From: Nitrospirota bacterium
GTDB taxonomy: Bacteria > Nitrospirota > Thermodesulfovibrionia > UBA6902
Assembly: GCA_015491705.1 (NCBI GenBank)
Contig: WFVK01000171.1
Location: 1 to 10,265 of the forward strand
DNA length: 10,265 nt
Reading direction: 5' to 3'
Below, one piece after another: positions 7,039-10,265 of this stretch (positions are counted from its first letter, which is position 1; every line of letters begins with the position of its first letter). The notes beneath the pieces are model-generated. The model was not told the origin of the DNA. It did no database searches and was given only the letters and a program-made list of their open reading frames with translations. Position numbers and translations under genes: made by a program.

Positions 7039-8289
7039 ATGGGTGACGGTACGGAATTAAAGCTCGGGATAAACGGCCTGGGCAGGATAGGGAAACTCAC
7101 ATTATGGCATCATGTAGCCGGAAAGCATTTCAGTGAGATAGTCGTCAACATAGGGAGGCAGGTGGGCAGGTCATTGCATGACATAGCCCATTATATAGCA
7201 AGGGATTCTACGTACGGCTCACTTGCGAGGTATCTCTATGGGTGCAGGGCCGGGGGAGAGGTCATCTCTGATGTGGATGAATCAGAGGGCACCATGACCG
7301 TAGACGGTGTAAAGGTCACCATACTCAGAGAATCGAGGAACCCGGCGGAGCTTCAGTGGGGGCGTCATGGCGCCAGCCTGGTTGTCGATACCACGGGCCG
7401 GTTTCTTGACCCCGCGCAGCCTGCGGACACTGAGGGCGGTGCGCTCAGGGGGCACCTTGAGGCAGGCGCGGAGAGGGTTATACTGTCAGCCCCTTTCAAG
7501 ATAAAGGACAAGACGAAGCCGATGCCCGATGATGCAGTTACATGCGTCAGGGGCATAAATGATCATGACTTTGATCCCTCCCGCCACAGGATAATCTCTG
7601 CTGCGTCGTGTACCACAACGTGCCTGGCTCACATGATGAAGCCGCTCCTTGATGTCCTCGGGGCAAAGAGGATACTCACGGCGTCAATGGCCACCGTTCA
7701 TGCCGCCACAGGCTCGCAGCAGGTCCTGGACAGGCTCGCAAAACCCGGTGCGGCCGACCTCAGGAAAAACAGGGGCATACTCAATAACATAATACTGACA
7801 ACCACGGGTGCAGCCGGGACGCTCGGTCTCGTCCTGCCCCAGATGAAACAGATCGGGTTCATGGCGGAATCAGTTCGTGTTCCCATCAGTACGGGCTCCC
7901 TTATCATCCTCGTGGTCAACATACAGGAGGATGAGTCAAAGGCATCCATTAACAGGCAGGTGATTAACGATATATACAGGCAGGCCGGCCTCGCACCGGA
8001 GGGGCATCTTGTTTATACTGATGAGCAGAATGTATCTATGGACATTATCGGGATGCCGCAGGCGGCGGTTGTCATAGAGGGGCATGAGACCCATACCAGG
8101 ACAGCCGAGGTAACCGTTGACATCAACAGGCTGAGCGGCATAAGGAAAGAGATCCTGGAGGGCCTTGAGGATGTGGAGGTCAGGATACCCCTGACACAGG
8201 CGGTTATTTACGGGTGGTACGACAATGAAATGGGCAATTACGTCAATATGCTCGGAAAGCTGACGCTGTTCATAGCCGCATCATCATAA
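7039..8289 (+). CDS. gap: Divergent glyceraldehyde-3-phosphate dehydrogenase
   Basis: This is a GAPDH fold enzyme, predicted to interconvert glyceraldehyde 3-phosphate and 1,3-bisphosphoglycerate in the cytoplasm. From 7039 it has 416 residues, against about 335 usually. The start at 7018 would add 7, and residue numbers here count from 7018. The Rossmann motif is GINGLGRIG. The catalytic Cys198 sits in SAASCTTTCLA (usually SNASCTTNCLA). His228 sits in SMATVHAATGSQ, with three extra residues between Cys and His. TTTGAAGTLGLVLP and YDNEMGNY (usually YDNEWG) follow. The acidic residue after the second strand that normally favours NAD is replaced by VNIGRQVGR, so NADP use is possible. Extra loops lie near YLYGCRAGGEVISDVDE and DPAQPADTEGGALRGH. 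It is in an operon with the PPDK-like gene (stop at 7002). The family is clear; the substrate and cofactor are inferred. Confidence 0.9.
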   Translation: MGDGTELKLGINGLGRIGKLTLWHHVAGKHFSEIVVNIGRQVGRSLHDIAHYIARDSTYGSLARYLYGCRAGGEVISDVDESEGTMTVDGVKVTILRESRNPAELQWGRHGASLVVDTTGRFLDPAQPADTEGGALRGHLEAGAERVILSAPFKIKDKTKPMPDDAVTCVRGINDHDFDPSRHRIISAASCTTTCLAHMMKPLLDVLGAKRILTASMATVHAATGSQQVLDRLAKPGAADLRKNRGILNNIILTTTGAAGTLGLVLPQMKQIGFMAESVRVPISTGSLIILVVNIQEDESKASINRQVINDIYRQAGLAPEGHLVYTDEQNVSMDIIGMPQAAVVIEGHETHTRTAEVTVDINRLSGIRKEILEGLEDVEVRIPLTQAVIYGWYDNEMGNYVNMLGKLTLFIAASS

Positions 8290-8318
8290 TAATGATGGAA
8301 ACGGGTCGTCCCCGCCCC

Positions 8319-10052
8319 CTACGATTCGGATTTTACGAGTGTTCCGCGTTTTGAGCCGTACCTGAAGACGGTGACACCCTTGCAGCCCTTTTCATACGCG
8401 AGCAGGAATGCACGGGCCACGTCATCCCTTGTGGCCCGGTGCTTCAGGTTTATTGTCTTGGAAACGGCATTGTCTGTGAATTCCTGGAAAGCGGCCTGAA
8501 CCTCGATATGATCCTCGGGCGGTATTTCATGGGCGGTGACAAACAGCCTTTTGACATCACGGGGGATTTCCCTGAACCCCCTTAAGTTGCCCTTTGCCCG
8601 GATTTTCTCAATGAGCCCGGGGCTGTAAAAGCCCCTCTGTTTTGCAATCTCAAGGAAATACGGGTGTATCTCCTCAAGCTCTGTTTCAAGGACGAGCCTC
8701 TTGTATGCAACGGCGAAAAGCGGCTCGATGCCGCTTGAACATCCTGCTATCAGCGAAAGGGTGCCCGTGGGCGCGATGGTCGTTGTGGTTGCGTTTCTTA
8801 TGCCCCCTTTCCGTGATATCTCCGGTATGTCGTATACAGAGCCCCTGAAATTCGGGAATGCCCCGCGCTGCCCTGCAAGCCCGATGGATGCATCCCTGGC
8901 AGTGTCCCTGATAAAGCGCATCACTTCCCTTGCAAGGTTTAACGCCCTGTGTGAATTGTACCTGATCCCGAGCTTTATCAGCATATCCGCCCATCCCATG
9001 ACCCCGAGTCCTATTTTCCTGTTGCCTTTGTGCATCTTCTCTATCTCCGGGACGGGGTATTTGTTTGCATCTATTGCATTGTCGAGGAATCTTACGGAAA
9101 GCCGGACAATGCGGGCGAGAAGGTCCCAGTCGATTTCCATTGTCCGTTTTCCGTTTTCCGTTTTCCGTGTCCGGGCCTTTAATATCCTCGATAGGTTGAC
9201 GGAACCGAGTATGCACGCCTCAAAGGGCAGCAGCGGCTGTTCGCCGCAGGGGTTTGTGCTTTCAATCTCGCCGATATGCGGGGTGGGGTTGTCCCTGTTG
9301 ATCCTGTCTATAAATACAAGGCCGGGGTCCCCGGTGGCCCATGCGCTTTCGACTATTTCGTTAAAGACATCCCTTGCACTGAGACGGCCTGTTATCCGGC
9401 CGCTGCGGGGGTTCAGCAGGTCATATTCCGTTCCGTTTTTCAGCGCCTCCATAAAGGCATCTGTTACTGCTATGGAGATGTTGAAATTCAGCAGCTCTTC
9501 CTCGCGGCGCTTTGCCCTGATGAATTCGACAATATCAGGGTGGTCTATTCTCAGTATCCCCATGTTGGCGCCCCTCCTGGCGCCGCCCTGTTTTATGACT
9601 TCGGTGGCCGTGTTGTATATCCTCATGAACGATACCGGGCCGCTGGCCACGCCGCCGGTTGATCTTACGATATCGGATTTAGGACGAAGCCTGGAAAAGG
9701 AAAAGCCCGTGCCCCCGCCGCTCTGCAGGATAAGGGCGGCGTTTTTCAGTGAGTCGAAGATGCTCCTCATGGAGTCATCAACAGGAAGGACGAAACATGC
9801 GGCGAGTTGTCCAGCATCCTTGCCGGCGTTAATAAGGGTGGGGGTGTTCGGGAGGAAGAGAAGCCGGTTCATCATGTCGAAGAATTCCGCCTCCCACTCC
9901 CCCGGGTCACTGCCGTAAATCCGTTCGGAAGATGCAATGGTCCGCGCCACCCTGTGCAGCATCTCCTCCGGGGTCTCGATGATATTGCCCTGTTCGTCAC
10001 GGAGGAGGTAACGGGCCCTCAAAACCGTCAGGGCGTTTCCGGTGAGATTCAT
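8319..10052 (-). CDS. nrdJ: Class II (B12-dependent) ribonucleotide reductase
   Basis: This enzyme reduces ribonucleotides to deoxyribonucleotides using adenosylcobalamin to form a thiyl radical. It needs neither oxygen nor a second subunit. The 577-residue product has the N-terminal FLPNTPTLINAG, Cys86 in QLAACFV, GGGTGFSFSRLRP, KQGGARRGANMG, and the radical site NPCGEQPLLP with Asn267, Cys269 and Glu271. Cys280 in EACILGSVNLS is the likely partner of Cys86. The phosphate-binding loop is APTGTLS (427-433), and TDNAVSKTIN lies at 526-535. The start fits the family, which usually opens with a short LTxNAL segment, although there is no Shine-Dalgarno. Two things are odd. A 7-bp tandem repeat is inserted in frame at residues 294-304. 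The chain also ends at GTLVKSES, without the Cys-rich tail many NrdJ proteins use for re-reduction. The gene converges on the GAPDH gene with 29 bases between. I see no cobalamin riboswitch upstream. Confidence 0.95.
   Translation of the reverse strand: MNLTGNALTVLRARYLLRDEQGNIIETPEEMLHRVARTIASSERIYGSDPGEWEAEFFDMMNRLLFLPNTPTLINAGKDAGQLAACFVLPVDDSMRSIFDSLKNAALILQSGGGTGFSFSRLRPKSDIVRSTGGVASGPVSFMRIYNTATEVIKQGGARRGANMGILRIDHPDIVEFIRAKRREEELLNFNISIAVTDAFMEALKNGTEYDLLNPRSGRITGRLSARDVFNEIVESAWATGDPGLVFIDRINRDNPTPHIGEIESTNPCGEQPLLPFEACILGSVNLSRILKARTRKTENGKRTMEIDWDLLARIVRLSVRFLDNAIDANKYPVPEIEKMHKGNRKIGLGVMGWADMLIKLGIRYNSHRALNLAREVMRFIRDTARDASIGLAGQRGAFPNFRGSVYDIPEISRKGGIRNATTTTIAPTGTLSLIAGCSSGIEPLFAVAYKRLVLETELEEIHPYFLEIAKQRGFYSPGLIEKIRAKGNLRGFREIPRDVKRLFVTAHEIPPEDHIEVQAAFQEFTDNAVSKTINLKHRATRDDVARAFLLAYEKGCKGVTVFRYGSKRGTLVKSES
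9141..9173. repeat. 7-bp tandem repeat inside nrdJ
   Basis: Three perfect copies of TTTTCCG (9147-9167) are flanked on both sides by TGTCCG (9141-9146 and 9168-9173). On the coding strand they encode the polar stretch RKTENGKRT, which lies in the loop between LGSVNLS and the next helix (MEIDWDLL). Three units make 21 bases, so the frame is kept. Confidence 0.85.
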
Positions 10053-10216
10053 AGAAAAATTATATGAGGTGCCTTATTATATCCTCCATCAGCCTGCGAT
10101 ATCCCTGTAACTTTCCAAATATAATTTGAGCAACCTCTTCCTTGCAGTTGTAAAATTTCCCGGAGACTTTCAAGAGGATTCAACCTGCCTTTCCTGCTGT
10201 CAATAATCTCATCCAT
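10049..10216 (-). pseudogene. Doubtful small ORF or gene remnant upstream of nrdJ
   Basis: An open frame of 55 codons starts at ATG 10216 (MDEIIDSRKGRLNPLESLREI at the start) and its TGA overlaps the nrdJ start as ATGA. That overlap would allow translational coupling. There is no Shine-Dalgarno. After about residue 21 this frame looks poor, while the other two frames read more like protein over the same DNA: one gives RKRLLKLYLESYRDIAG, the other CKEEVAQIIFGKLQGYRR. That pattern suggests a frameshifted remnant of a small gene. The stretch is visibly richer in A and T than nrdJ. I do not recognise the family. Positions 10217-10265 are AT-rich with nothing else visible. Confidence 0.25.
10059..10064 (-). 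promoter_or_regulatory. Candidate -10 box of nrdJ
   Basis: A perfect TATAAT on the minus strand ends 6 bases before the nrdJ ATG. No good -35 hexamer lies 16-18 bases upstream. If active, it would give a leaderless mRNA. The region is AT-rich, so chance occurrence is possible. Confidence 0.3.
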
Positions 10217-10265
10217 TGATATTTAATAATAACTATTTCATGTTGCGGGAAGTCATTATCTGATC

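Noticed and set aside
8290..8318. Bidirectional terminator between the converging GAPDH and nrdJ genes
   Set aside because: Only a three-pair GGG/CCC stem can be formed and there is no T-run on either strand.
8701..9918. 405-codon open frame on the plus strand opposite nrdJ
   Set aside because: It is the mirror of a clear nrdJ coding frame, shows no recognisable domain, and its length is expected from the base composition of the real gene.
10053..10265. Cobalamin riboswitch in front of the B12-dependent nrdJ
   Set aside because: I see no B12-box-like or conserved stem sequence in this AT-rich stretch, and B12 riboswitches usually accompany B12-independent or uptake genes instead.

Overview
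The window looks like ordinary chromosomal DNA of a free-living, probably anaerobic bacterium with moderately high GC. The gene content is a B12-dependent class II ribonucleotide reductase, a bacterial sirtuin, a very short MscS channel, and a pyruvate,phosphate dikinase (PPDK)-like protein beside a divergent GAPDH. The short G/C-rich palindromes are also in keeping with Nitrospirota or a related deltaproteobacterial lineage. That placement is an impression from gene style, not a proof. There is no phage, CRISPR array, transposase, rRNA or tRNA.

Layout. Positions 1-255 are non-coding and hold a roughly 120-bp cluster of related palindromes, then a degenerate 7-bp tandem repeat. On the minus strand, 256-1245 is gpsA (NAD(P)-dependent glycerol-3-phosphate dehydrogenase), with a good promoter and Shine-Dalgarno. 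Diverging from it on the plus strand come a minimal MscS-type channel (1390-1896), a sirtuin deacetylase (1974-2735), a 1389-residue protein with PPDK ATP-grasp and phosphohistidine domains behind about 900 residues of unassigned N-terminal sequence (2833-7002), and an atypical GAPDH (7039-8289). Convergent to these, on the minus strand, is nrdJ (8319-10052), class II ribonucleotide reductase. The last 200 bases hold only a doubtful small ORF.

How the genes work together. gpsA feeds phospholipid synthesis, and the PPDK-like and GAPDH-like genes sit at the triose-phosphate/PEP level of central carbon metabolism. The last two are 15-36 bases apart and are almost certainly co-transcribed. The most unusual object is the 1389-residue protein: it keeps the ATP-binding and swivelling phospho-His domains of PPDK but lacks the C-terminal PEP/pyruvate TIM barrel. 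Its phosphate acceptor is therefore unknown. The adjoining GAPDH departs from the family at several normally invariant positions. Together they may form an undescribed phosphotransfer or redox module.

Other oddities are a 7-bp tandem repeat inserted in frame in nrdJ, the missing C-terminal cysteine tail of that enzyme, and three genes whose -10-like box lies 6-7 bases before an ATG with no Shine-Dalgarno, suggesting leaderless mRNAs.
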